Under the pieces are notes generated by a model that worked only from the letters and a program-made list of their open reading frames with translations, was not told the origin of the DNA and made no database searches. Source: Aphidius gifuensis (taxonomy: Eukaryota; Arthropoda; Insecta; Hymenoptera; Braconidae). Taken from it: a stretch of 64,000 nucleotides of DNA. Made by a program: the position numbers and the translations under genes. Below are positions 39,456 through 50,920 of this stretch, one piece after another (position 1 is the first letter of the stretch; each line of letters opens with the position of its first letter). The stretch lies in contig NC_057790.1 in NCBI RefSeq assembly GCF_014905175.1, positions 6,014,001 through 6,078,000 on the forward strand, in the 5' to 3' direction.

Positions 39456-42400
39456 ATAAAATATTTATTTAAAAAATCTTTATATTACTTCATTCAACAG
39501 AGTATCCTTTAACAACCTGTTTATTTTTATAATAATTTATTAGCTATAATAAATTTTATTATTACTCGTAGTATAAAACATAAAAAAAAAAGGATTTACA
39601 AGTTGAAACATGAATTTTAATCAGTTCCCACGTTATGTGATCTAGTTTTTTTATTTTTGTAACTTGTTTTTTGACATACAGCTTATTGGTTGACTCAACA
39701 AATCATCCAACAATATCAATTCATGTTGGCTTAAATACAACACAAATATTTTCATAAAAGAAATTAATAAAAAAACAAATTATCAATATTAAAATCAAGT
39801 GAATGATCAATCTCAATTTATTGATTGACCTTTGTGTTGAAAAAAAAATAACATTCAGCAATGAATGTCGATAAATATAGCCAATATTTATATTAATATT
39901 TTTTAGTACGTACATAACGGTTGAATTATCGTTTTATGTGCACAGAATAATCGACAACATGATACATAATAGAATCATAATACTTGAAGAAATTTCAATG
40001 GCAAAACTTCAGCAATTCATTGAACCCGTAATATCAATAACACACACCAACGAGAGCACAACAAATTATTCAATATTAAATTCATAAATTTTATCATAAT
40101 AGTTACTCGTATAAAAATAATTTAATTAATTATTTTATAATTTTAAATAAATCATTTATTCAAAGTTTCAAATTTAATAAAAGCAAATATGAATTATTCA
40201 ATTTGTTATGAATTAATCGTGAGAAAATATTAAATTCAATTTATATTTTTATGAAAAATAAGCTAATGTTATATTTTTATCTAGACTACAAACGTTAATT
40301 GAAAAAAATTTATTGAATAATCTTTGATAAAAAGCAAGCAAGCAAGCAAACTTTGGGATATTGAAAAAAATAATTTAAATAAATTAACATAGTGTTTGTC
40401 AAGCTGTAATGAAAAATGTAAATTACTCGTTTTGCAAATGAAGTAAAAAAAAAGTAAAATAAACATATGAATGGTTAAAAAATAATTACCAAGTGTATAA
40501 TGGATAAATTGCGTGAGTGTACATGACTAAAGACAAACCGTTAAGTTATGCTTGAGAGTTTTGCGGGTCAAGTTGTGTTGATTATAAAAAATAATATTTA
40601 AAAATCTAGTATTTCTTGATGAGATTAGCCAGCTAAGATCAAGTGTATATTAAACCACAAATTCAAGGTTTATTAATGTAAAAATTATACTACAAAATGT
40701 ACTCATTAAGTTTGATAACGTTTCATTGTCCTCGTAATGTTCAACATCATTAAGATAAATGTTTCTACATTTGCTATATCCTTGGAAAATACTCGACAAG
40801 CTTATTGTCATATTAAACTTGATAAGATATTCCTGGACATTTATTATATTATAATTTACAAGTTGAATAGAAAAAAAATCTAAATAATTTAATTAAAAAT
40901 TTGTAACAATTTTTTAAAAATTTAATTTATTATTTTTTATTAATTTAATTTATTTATTTTCAGTTGACAAGATGAAAAATTAATTTTTCTTATTTTTACA
41001 TAATAAAAGAATAAAAATTTATCATTGCAATTGTGCAAAATGAGATGAAAAAATAAAATGGGATAACTGTTGTCACGGCAATTGGAAAAATAAAATAAAT
41101 AATAATGACTGTGAAGGATGTCACCCGTTAACATTCTTGATTACTTTGAAGTCTTGACTATTTTTTATTTATTTATTTAAGTTTAAATAAAAAATCGTAA
41201 AGTTAATGATAAATATGTCACCGACCCTAATAACAAGTAGGAAATTTACTTAAGTCATTCTAATTTTCGTTTGGCAATTGAGAAATGATTGAATATTTTA
41301 TTCTTCAGTTGACAATATCATCATAACAAAATAATTTTATTTTGCATAATGTAATAGTGATGTTACAGAGTATAAATTTTTATTTGATTTTTAATATTCT
41401 GTAGTAAATTAGTAACCCTTTTTTATAGATTTAAAATATTCACTTGAATTGAATTCATTTTTTATTCAATTAAAAAGAGTGACAATGTTTTCGATCTAGA
41501 TTAAGTGGTTCATCCAAGTATTAACTCAAGTTCCTTTAACACATAAATATTATTAAGTAGCAATAAAGCAATTAAAAATTTAACATTTAAACTTGAAAAA
41601 AACAAGAATAATAACATGTTTTTTAAAGATAAAAATAATTTTTTTTTCCTTTTAATTAACGTCAAGTTACATTGTTACAAACTTTTATTATAATTTTAAT
41701 TAACACTCAAAACAATGAGCTAAATATTTAAGGTAAAAAAAATATAATATTTATATTAAATTACATTCATTAGTTGATAAAAAAAAAAAATTGTTTGTTA
41801 TTGTATTTTTAAGTATACTTGTATTATATTTTACAGTACCATCAATGCCACCAATTTATTGTGCAAACAAAAAAATGAGTAAATTTTTTGATGATCGATT
41901 GCACATGAAGCGAAATAAAGACCAAATAAATAACGATAAAAATAATAACAATGTACAGATTACGTCATGTATGAATGACACGAAGATTTGACTCATTAAA
42001 TTCAGTTATAATGATCCTGTAAAATGCTCTATGACTCAAACAAACTATCAGTTTTAATTAGAGATGCTCAAGATAAAAAAGAAAAATAAACAATAAAAAT
42101 TGCCTCGAGCTATAAATAACTAATAAATTCTCATCCATATAGTAAAAGTGAATAAAAAAAATGAAATACACTTGTTTTTATATAAATAAATTCATCTGAA
42201 TTGAGAACGAAATTAATAATCAATAACTTTCTTCGTCTCTCTATCGTATTTTTTTTTAGTGTGTCATTGTAATAATGATAAAATTTTTACAATCTATTAT
42301 TTTAAATGGCGATATTTAAAAAAAATTTTTAAGAATTATATCTCAAGACATTATCAAGAATAATCTTAGGTCTTAAAAAAGAAAATTTTATGACAAAATG

Positions 42401-44358
42401 CAGTGATGAAAATGCAGATTACCCGCATAGATTTTCATAGATTATAAATCCTTTTTTTCATTGCTTTTCTTTATGACAAAAAATAAAAATAATCACTGTA
42501 ATAAAAAAATCACAAGATAAGAAAAAACAAATTAAATACTTTTTGGATTTTTTTAAAATATATTTTTTCATCTTAGCTACAAGATGGGCCAGTGAAATGA
42601 AAAAGGAAAGGCTAAAATATAACGGTAATCCAGCTATCAACACGCATACAAATGTATACCAAGTGTTTAAAATTCAAAAGTTCAGCTTTCACGAAATGAA
42701 AAAAAATAAAAAAATATAATAATTTTGTCAACGAATTATTTGATAATTATTGAGATATAAAACTTATCAATAATTATTATAATTAATTTAAAAGAGGTGA
42801 TGTTGCATGTCGTATAATTTTTTTTAATTCAAACCGGTAATTTAAAACCACATTAGCATCGTCACGTGCCACATATGAGCTTCAACATTTATTATTAATT
42901 CATAGATAAATAAAAAAAAAAAACGTATAACACACACAGAATAAAATAATGAACGTAAAAACATTTGGAAAGTTGGCGACAATTTTCAAAAGGTCAGCCA
43001 AAAGTTTGGCCTTGTCAAGAAGATCCGGAAGGCCTTATAATTCTTGATAATATTTATTTGGCTTACACACGTAGACCCTGACCATGAATGTAGGTGAAAT
43101 GAGGAAAAAAAATAATAGTGGGATATATATTTTTTTTTTATATATTTACTTTACGGTTTTTGGTTCAATCAAGTTTCAAAAAAAAAAACATTCATGACTT
43201 TGGTATATCGCGTGTGGCCCACGGCAGTCTTAAAAAAATTGTACATTCTTTGCTGAAAGAGTAGGTATATATATTTTTTAAACAAAAATTTTATTTTCAA
43301 AGTAGGGAGATTTTAAAGGTGAATGCCTTTCTCATACTTAAAGTATTGTCAGTGTATCTCGCACCTTTTTCCTCGATGGACGCGCAGAAATTATTGTTTC
43401 AGTCGTATTTTTATCGATTGTTCTACCTCGAATCACCAAATAAAAATATCAACATTGTTAATTAATTATTATACATAACATAAATAAAATTTAAACAAAA
43501 AAATATAAGCAAAATTTTGATAAATATTTGGATCAAAAAGTAATTTATCATGATGTGTTATATTGACCATCACAGCATTAATTTAGGGTAAGTGATAGAC
43601 GAGGTGTTATGATACTGATATGACTACAAATTATGAGACAAACATTGGATATCAATAATCAACAAATTTATAATTTATATACGTATTGAACATTTGTAAT
43701 ATATACCGCATGATTATAATTAATGATCAACTCATTGATTTATAAATTTATTTGTCAAAAGTTTTTTTTTTATTATTAAATTATACTGGTAATTATAATT
43801 ATTATAATTATTATGACAATTGTTAATTGTGTGTATAACGGTTTGTAGAAAGTCATTGACAAATCAAGCCGGTTTGAATAGGTCAACTATTTGTCTAGTG
43901 GGTCATCGATTTTAGTCATCGTGGACCACAAAAGTTCAAACATCAAATACGCGCATATTAAATTTACATATAATAACGGTGTTGCTATTTATTTTAGCTC
44001 AAATTTATATTCAGTATTTTAATTTTATTATATTTAAACAGATGAATTGATGGTAATTCATATTTTTTTTTTTAATATTATTTAATTAATATATAAAACG
44101 GAAGTTGTAGATCGTTGATTTGCACAAGCTTTGATTACTCTTCCGTGTTATAAAGAATAAAAAAAAAACATTATATACACTGAGTTAGTTTATTTTATTA
44201 TTTTTTTCCTTTTGAAATATAAATGGATCAAAGTAATTTATAGTTGAATGTATGAGGTTGTTATTTTAACTTGAGTAAATCATTGAAATTCATCATATAA
44301 ATGTGTAAAATAAATAACATAAAATTTTACTATTTTTATGTATTTTGATTTCAGAATA
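39456..44358. other. Gene-poor intergenic region
   Basis: Nearly 5 kb of A/T-rich DNA. One possible terminal exon on the plus strand is listed separately (41837-41991). A less biased stretch at about 42960-43090 includes GCCAAAAGTTTGGC, a short inverted repeat. The final bases before 44359 end in a splice acceptor (TGATTTCAG), so a 5' UTR exon of the following gene must lie somewhere here. Confidence 0.55.
41837..41991 (+). CDS. Doubtful terminal exon, hypothetical
   Basis: Follows a good acceptor (ATTTTACAG) and stays open for 51 codons to a stop. It reads PSMPPIYCANKKMSKFF and then a Lys/Asn/Asp-rich end. No upstream partner exon or family is recognised. It may be chance, given how frequent such frames are in this sequence. 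Confidence 0.2.
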
Positions 44359-45837
44359 ATGTGGAAAAGTATATTTATATTGACTTTATATATATCATGT
44401 TCAAAAAGTCAACTAAACTATGAGGGTAATCCTCTCACTGAGAATACAGAATACACTGCTGAAGAAACTCATTATAAAACAAGACATGATAGTAAAAGAT
44501 CAAAAAACTTTGATGAAAAAAGTCAATTTATGCAACCATACAGTATTGAACAAAACAAATTTAAAACTATTGACAGTGAAGAATTTATTTCTCCTGGTAT
44601 GACATTACCAACATCAATTGTAGAAAATTTAGATAAATCAATTGACATTTTATCATTGGAACAACAGTCATCATCATCAAATGATTTTAATACAATTGAC
44701 AATAAAAATGATAATAAATTATATTATACAACAAATACAAATAACATAAATAATGAAACACAATTAAACAACAACAAACAAATACCATTACCAGCTAAAA
44801 TTGCATTAAATGATTTTTTAAATTCAAAAACACCTGAAGAATCACAATGGGCACTAGATAATTTTATTAAAAATCAACAAGCAACTAATGAAATTCAAAC
44901 AACAACAACAATAAATCCAAATTATTATCTAAAAAATTCACAAGATTATCAAGATTTTACTGAACAAGATAATTCACAAATTAATAATAATAATATGAAT
45001 TTTAATTATGATAATATAAATAATAATCAGATGATAAATTCATTAGAAAATTATCAAAATATTCAACATACAACATCAGCAATTCCAACAAGAGATAGTT
45101 TTAATTCTCCAGTATATCAAAGTTCAAGATTAATACCATGGCAAAAATTACCATTTCAAAATAGAAATGATTATATTCCAATTTCAAGAAGACGTTTACC
45201 TCAACAACAATATCGACAAATGCAACCACGTGTACCATCTCGTTATCGTGCACAATCACGTATTGGACCAAATATTATTCACAAGCCACCACATCTATCT
45301 TTACCACCACCATCTTCATCATTTAATAATTATCATCATCATCATCCTCATCATCATAAACCAGTTGAAATAATATACACAAAACCACCAAATTTAAATC
45401 ATCATCATCATGGATCAATTGGAAGCCCTCCAGTTTCTTATGATACTCCTCATGATTATTATCCAAATGATGTACATTATTCACAACTTTGGTCACAATC
45501 TTATGATCCTCATTATTATGATTATATTGCTAAAACTGGTAAAATAAAACCATGGTTATATGGTAAATTAGGACATGATGATCATGAAAATAGTGGCTTT
45601 TGGAGTGAGCTGTTTGTTAATTTTAAAAAACATGGAATGAAAAATATGATGAATCCAATGTTTTTAATGGGTTTATCAATACCAATGTTGACACTTATGT
45701 TATCAGCATTAATACAAAAACGTTCATTTGCAAGATCACATTCAGATTATCATATTAGTGAAGATAAAATTAATGAAATGGTGGAAAAAGTTAGTCGTGC
45801 TATTGAGTGCTATAAAAAAAATAATACAAGGTGTTGA
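44359..45837 (+). CDS. Unrecognised secreted or single-pass membrane protein, His/Asn/Gln-rich
   Basis: A single 492-residue open frame. An acceptor (TTTCAG) lies four bases before the ATG, so the gene has an upstream non-coding exon and this start is well supported. Residues 1-18 form a signal peptide (MWKSIFILTLYISCSKS). The middle is disordered, rich in Asn, Gln, Thr and Ser, then Arg/Pro-rich (about 275-310), then has His clusters (about 330-360). The C-terminal 100 residues are different: compact and probably folded, with WLYGKLGHDD, a hydrophobic helix of about 20 residues (about 435-455) and a charged tail containing two cysteines. The conserved-looking C-terminus suggests an insect-specific family. 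I do not recognise it and assign no function. The His clusters could bind metal, which is inference only. Confidence 0.8.
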   Translation: MWKSIFILTLYISCSKSQLNYEGNPLTENTEYTAEETHYKTRHDSKRSKNFDEKSQFMQPYSIEQNKFKTIDSEEFISPGMTLPTSIVENLDKSIDILSLEQQSSSSNDFNTIDNKNDNKLYYTTNTNNINNETQLNNNKQIPLPAKIALNDFLNSKTPEESQWALDNFIKNQQATNEIQTTTTINPNYYLKNSQDYQDFTEQDNSQINNNNMNFNYDNINNNQMINSLENYQNIQHTTSAIPTRDSFNSPVYQSSRLIPWQKLPFQNRNDYIPISRRRLPQQQYRQMQPRVPSRYRAQSRIGPNIIHKPPHLSLPPPSSSFNNYHHHHPHHHKPVEIIYTKPPNLNHHHHGSIGSPPVSYDTPHDYYPNDVHYSQLWSQSYDPHYYDYIAKTGKIKPWLYGKLGHDDHENSGFWSELFVNFKKHGMKNMMNPMFLMGLSIPMLTLMLSALIQKRSFARSHSDYHISEDKINEMVEKVSRAIECYKKNNTRC

Positions 45838-46755
45838 AAGTTAACAAAAAATAATATTTATTTATTTATTTATTGATAAAATTATTAGTTATTTTTTTTT
45901 CAACTATGAGTGATAATTATTTTCTGGAAATTATGGAGAAAATTGTATTGCAAAATATATAAGTATTGTGCTAAAATTATTGATGCAAATCGATAATGGA
46001 ATTCGAAGCACGTATAGAAAAATAAAAAAATTAATTGGACAATTGAAAAAAAAATAATTGTTTAGGTCAAATAAATTGAGAATACTTGATTTTTTTTTTT
46101 TTTTTGTTTTGTTAATGAGCAATTAAATTAATGAACTTTGATTTTAAAACTTTGCAAAATTAATTTGTTTAATATTTTTAAGTATTAATAATAAAAAAAA
46201 GAAAAATTAAAATGTTAATAATTTATTAAATTTTAATTTTTAATTATTTAAAATTCAAGTGGCTTATTAAATAATAATTAATGACTGATAATAATTTTTC
46301 ATTTTCTCTTTTTATTTAATGACAGATTAATTTTTACTTTTAACAAATTACTATTGTCTTTATAATCAATTCAATGTACAAATATTTTACAATTAATATT
46401 TCAATTTATTATAAAAAAATATATTTTCTATTTTGTATATTTTTCAAAATAAAATTGATTATCTAATTTTAATTTCAATACTAATAACAAGAAAAAAAAA
46501 AAAAAAAAATTGTTAATAAAAAAAAAAATACACATTTTTTATTGCTATTAATATATTTCGTTATCAATGGCAAGCAACAAATTTTGTCGATTAATTTTAT
46601 CGACTAGATCACTATTTATTTAATAATATTAATTTTTTTTTTTCAATTATTTAATTTGTGCTGCGTTTTATTACAAAAAAAAAAAAAAAAACAAAATTAT
46701 TAAGCTACATTATTTTTGTCAACGAATTATTTATCTAATTGATGTAAAATAAATT
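45838..46755. other. Convergent 3' intergenic region
   Basis: Lies between the tails of the plus-strand His-rich protein gene and the minus-strand HDHD5 gene. Only A/T-rich sequence and homopolymers, presumably both 3' UTRs. Nothing else is seen. Confidence 0.6.
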
Positions 46756-48535
46756 TTACTCAATATTTTCTTCTTTAAGAGCAAGATCAATAGCTCGAGC
46801 AACATCTTTAACAACAAAAGCTGGTCGACACAATGCCTCTTCAAGTGGAAGAAAATCACGTGGACAATGTTCTGATATAAATTCCGAGTCACGTCTATGA
46901 ACACCAGTTTCAACAAGAATACTAATACAAGCTTTAACATTTGGTGATTGAAGATCATTTCCTAAAATTGATTCCATACCACGTGATTTTGTTTCTTTTC
47001 CTTTTGAATATCTAGCAAGATATTTATCATATAAATTAGCACCAAATATATCTGTATTAATATTATCACCAACAGCATAAATTGTATCAATATTATGATC
47101 AATACCAATTGTTTTAGCATGTTTCATAATCATATGATTAGCATGATAATATGTTATTTCACTTGGTTTACCAATTAATGCTGTATAAATTAAATCATTA
47201 CCAGTAACTTTTCTATACAATGCTTCAAGACATGCAAGATATGCACCATGTCCATAACGTGGTATTGGTGCTTCAGATACCCATAACAAGTCCATATTAC
47301 ATGCAAGTATTGGTATATGTGGATATGGTATTATTGATGGTAAATTTGTTGGCATACCATTTGTCATTAATAAATCAACCATTAATTGTAATGGTTGTTC
47401 CCATGTTACTGGTTCACTAAACATAACAATACCTTCAATATTAGAAAAATTTTTATCAATTGGTCCACATGTTGGATCTCTACGATCTTTATTAACATAG
47501 TCTAAACTTGGAAAATTTTTTATCAACTCATCCATTGTAACTGTATTATGAAAACCTAATTCTTTGGCTATTTCACGTACTTTACCTTGACCAGATATAA
47601 GTACACGTTTTTTATGAAATTGTTTAAACATTGTTAATGGTGAATGTGCCATTACAACTTGATCCTCTGTTATTTCATATCCAATCCATTCAGATAAATC
47701 TATTTAACAAATATAAAATTTTATTATTATTATTAATATTGTTTAGTTAATAATTGTATATTGTATAATTTACCTTTGGCTTTTTCAGAACGCAATGCAT
47801 TACCACTGTTTGTTACAAAAACAGTTGGTATACGAAATTTTCCATTGTCATCAAGTAAACGTTTAAAGGCATTTGGTACTGGTGGTAATACACTTTTACC
47901 ACGTACAATAACACCATCAATATCAAATATTAAACCAAATTTTGGCTTTGTACAATTTTGACTTAGACTCTGTAAATAGATTAGAAAAAAAATTTAAACT
48001 TGTTGACTTGACTTTGAATTTAAATCAAGACATAAATAACAATATATTTGTCATTGAATTTTGATGAGTAAAAATAAATGTAATTGTAACTGTTGTTGTG
48101 CTTAGACGAGGTGAATGTATTTTTGTCATTGGACCTTGACCCACATTTAATTTTTTCAAACAATGATTATTTTAAAATAAAAAATAATAAATAAATAAAT
48201 TTAATTACAAACAAGTGTTAAAAAAAAATAAAAATAAATATTTTTTATTAACTATTGTTGTTATAAATTTAAAAAAATATATATTTTGTATAAATAATTA
48301 AATAAATAAATGAAAATTAATTTAAAATTTAAATTTTTAATTGAAATGATTATATTTTTTATGTTATGATTAATGAATTTAATGTGTATTAATGACAATT
48401 AAATTTGACAAGTTTTTAAAAGACATATGTATATTTTATTTATGTTAATTATTATTATTTTGATAATAATGTACTTACTCTAACTCCAGTTAATCTTCTA
48501 ATTTCTGGTCGTAGGAGTATCTTCATAATAGCCAT
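46756..48535 (-). CDS. HDHD5: Haloacid dehalogenase-like hydrolase domain-containing 5 (CECR5 family)
   Basis: Three exons read on the minus strand: 48479-48535, 47774-47969 and 46756-47699, with consistent phases, giving 398 residues (the human protein is slightly longer). The start ATG lies in exon 1. Residues 1-20 are basic and amphipathic, compatible with a mitochondrial signal. HAD motif I, FDIDGVIVRG, begins about residue 31. Motif II is TVFVTNSGN about residue 68. The HAD acidic motif near the end is AVGDNINTDIFGANLY, about residue 280. These match the HAD-IIA / CECR5 family, predicted phosphatases whose substrate is not firmly known. Intron 1 (47970-48478, about 510 bp) holds nothing recognisable. 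Confidence 0.94.
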
Positions 48536-48942
48536 TTTGATATTTTAATTGTTTTGTTGATTTATTTGTATTTTAATTTAAAATGATTAAAAACATTTAT
48601 TTGTTTAATTTATTAAATTTTTTATATTGTGTGGGATGTACCCAGTGGTACCCACACAAACACAAAAGACAGAACCACTGTGAGAGTCACTCTAGATCTT
48701 TTTTTTTTTTTAAATGGCCAACAAAAGTGGACTTGGATCAGTTGACTCAAGTCACGGAAGAACGTATAAAATCACGGATAGAAAAAACAAAAATTTAAAA
48801 ATAGTTATCGCCTCGATTTTTTTTCTAAATGGTGTTCGTAATTAATAATTGTTTATGTAGTAATTACTAATTTTAATTAGTGTTTAGCAATATCTGCCAA
48901 TGCTCTGTCGAAATTCGAAAACAATCATTTCCTGTATTTCTC

Positions 48943-48997
48943 TGGTGGAAATATTTCTCCGCTTTTTCTCCACCTAATTACGAAAATATTTCCACCA
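48943..48997. repeat. 14-bp inverted repeat in a CTCC-rich patch
   Basis: TGGTGGAAATATTT at 48943-48956 and AAATATTTCCACCA at 48984-48997 are perfect reverse complements separated by 27 bases. Surrounding DNA has repeated CTCC/CACC words unlike its neighbours. Confidence 0.75.
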
Positions 48998-49403
48998 TTA
49001 CTCCAACTTTTCTTCACCGTTTCTCCGACCAAAAATCTCTGTACTATTTATCTAAATTTTTAGAAAAAAAAAAAAGTGTCTTGTAATATTTAATTTTTTC
49101 AAGAAAAAAATTACTATTTATTAATTGTTACGTTACGCAGAGCATGATGATGTATTTTTTTTTTTGAAAAAAATAAAAATTTAAAGACACTTTTTCTTCA
49201 AAAAGTTGATATACCTTTATAGATTCGATTACATGACAAAATAAATTCGACAAAATAAATCCGTAGGCAAAATTACCACAAATGGGATTGACGAGACTAA
49301 GTACATTTTCACGAATATAGAGACAAAAATGTATTATAAGTTAGAATATTGATTACTAAAAATATCATGCAGTCAAATGGTGTCTGCAATAATAGTTTCT
49401 AAA

Positions 49404-49478
49404 GAAATAGTAATTACTGATCAATCATAATTACATCTAATTACATGTTAATTATGATTGATCAGTAATTACTACTTC
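49404..49478. repeat. Near-perfect 75-nt hairpin
   Basis: Perfect 26-bp arms (49408-49433 and 49449-49474) flank a 15-nt loop. Beyond one A/C mismatch the stem continues for four more pairs to 49404 and 49478. The arms contain the palindrome TGATCA. The size resembles a miRNA precursor, and the near-perfect pairing resembles a small foldback element. Confidence 0.85.
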
Positions 49479-49957
49479 AAATTATGGGATCATTATTATA
49501 TAACATATTAGATACTACTTATATTATAAACAATCGTTGGTAACAAATTAACGCAAATCTACAGAGTAACTTTTATCGATCATTTATTTTTTACATATAT
49601 AATATAATTAGTAGTATCCAATATATTATAATAATAAAATATAGCCATAAAGAATTGCTTTTAACGATCATTTTTTAAAAGAGTGTAGCTCTCAAGAATT
49701 TTATAAGAAATTTTTTTGAGTCTTTATAGAATCTTTTTTAATTTGTTCAAAAGTAATTGAAATAAAAATAAAAGTTAGTAACAACTTCGCTCCCTATTGA
49801 AAATTGAAAATTTTCAGAACTTTGGCCAAACTCTTTGATCCTTTCATCTGTTAAATTTCGGTTAAATGTAAATCACATAAGTATATACTATATGCAGTTT
49901 TGATTATATGTAATTTTTTTTTTAAAAGTAGACAAGTTTAACTTACAGGAAAAATAT

Positions 49958-50287
49958 ATCATTATCTTAAAAGTTATAAAATGTAATTTCAATTATTTGT
50001 ATTTTTTTTTATCAATTTTAAAATAATAAAAAAAATATATTTCCAAACATAATTTTCATGATACTATGCTTTTATAATTTAAACAACACCTAAAATATTG
50101 TTATCCTAAAAGTTTTAAACTTGAATTTCAATTATTTTATTTTTTTTTTTTCATTTTTATATTTTTTAAAATTAATAAAGAAAATTCCATAATTTCGACA
50201 ACTCATCCCATTTCAAGAAATAATATTTCTAAGCATAAATTTAACGAAATTATGCTTCTATAATTTAGACGACATCTAAATATGAAT
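49958..50287. repeat. Diverged tandem duplication
   Basis: A first unit at about 49958-50097 and a second at about 50098-50287 share, in order, a TATC(C/T)TAAAAGTT word, AATTTCAATTATTT, a T-tract, ATATTTC...CATAA, TATGCTT(T/C)TATAATTTA and ACA(C/T)CTAAA. The second unit has an insertion of some 40-50 bases. Confidence 0.6.
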
Positions 50288-50920
50288 ACATGAATTAAAT
50301 CTTCAGCATAAAGTATAATGTTCTTATATGATATAATAGATAACTAAGGAAAAGTAAAAAAAAAAAACGATTTAAGACAGAAAGAAAATTTATTTATTTA
50401 TACAAAACATTATTTTTTTTTTTTATAATAACAAATTTATAAATTTGGCGTATTTTTTTAAATATAATTAATCAATTAATTAATATTCAAACGAGGCATA
50501 TATATATATCTAAAAATAAAATATATATATACTTCAAAAAGATAAAAAATAGCAAAATTAGCTTAAACAAAATAGCTTATAATAACTGAACAATATTTTT
50601 ATCGTAACATACGAAAATATATATTAAACAAATTGATTGAAAGATTTATTTATCTTCTGTACAATTAAGATAATCTAAAAATCAAAATGCCTATTTTAAA
50701 AATGTATATGATCAATGGTAAATTAATTTCTTTTATATATATTTTTCATCTTAATTATAAAAATTGTATTGTAAACTTTCACATTATGTTTTTTTTTCTA
50801 TAAAGAAAATATAAATTAATTGTAAAAACAAAATATGTAAATAAAAATTTTAATAAACGTCATGGAAATTTAATTTTAAACAAACTTGGCATCAAGAATA
50901 AATTTGTCTATTTTAGAAAG

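Larger units (their letters stand above)
48536..50920. other. Intergenic region rich in inverted and duplicated sequence
   Basis: Upstream of HDHD5 and downstream of the CEP170-like gene's stop. Contains an imperfect hairpin at about 48628-48657 (GTGTGGG...CCACAC), two longer inverted repeats and a diverged tandem duplication, all listed separately. The last several hundred bases are probably 3' UTR of the CEP170-like gene. No coding region is seen. Confidence 0.6.

Noticed and set aside
46731..46958. Leu-rich minus-strand frame overlapping the HDHD5 last exon
   Set aside because: An alternate-frame shadow of the HDHD5 coding exon, whose HAD motifs are intact in the main frame.
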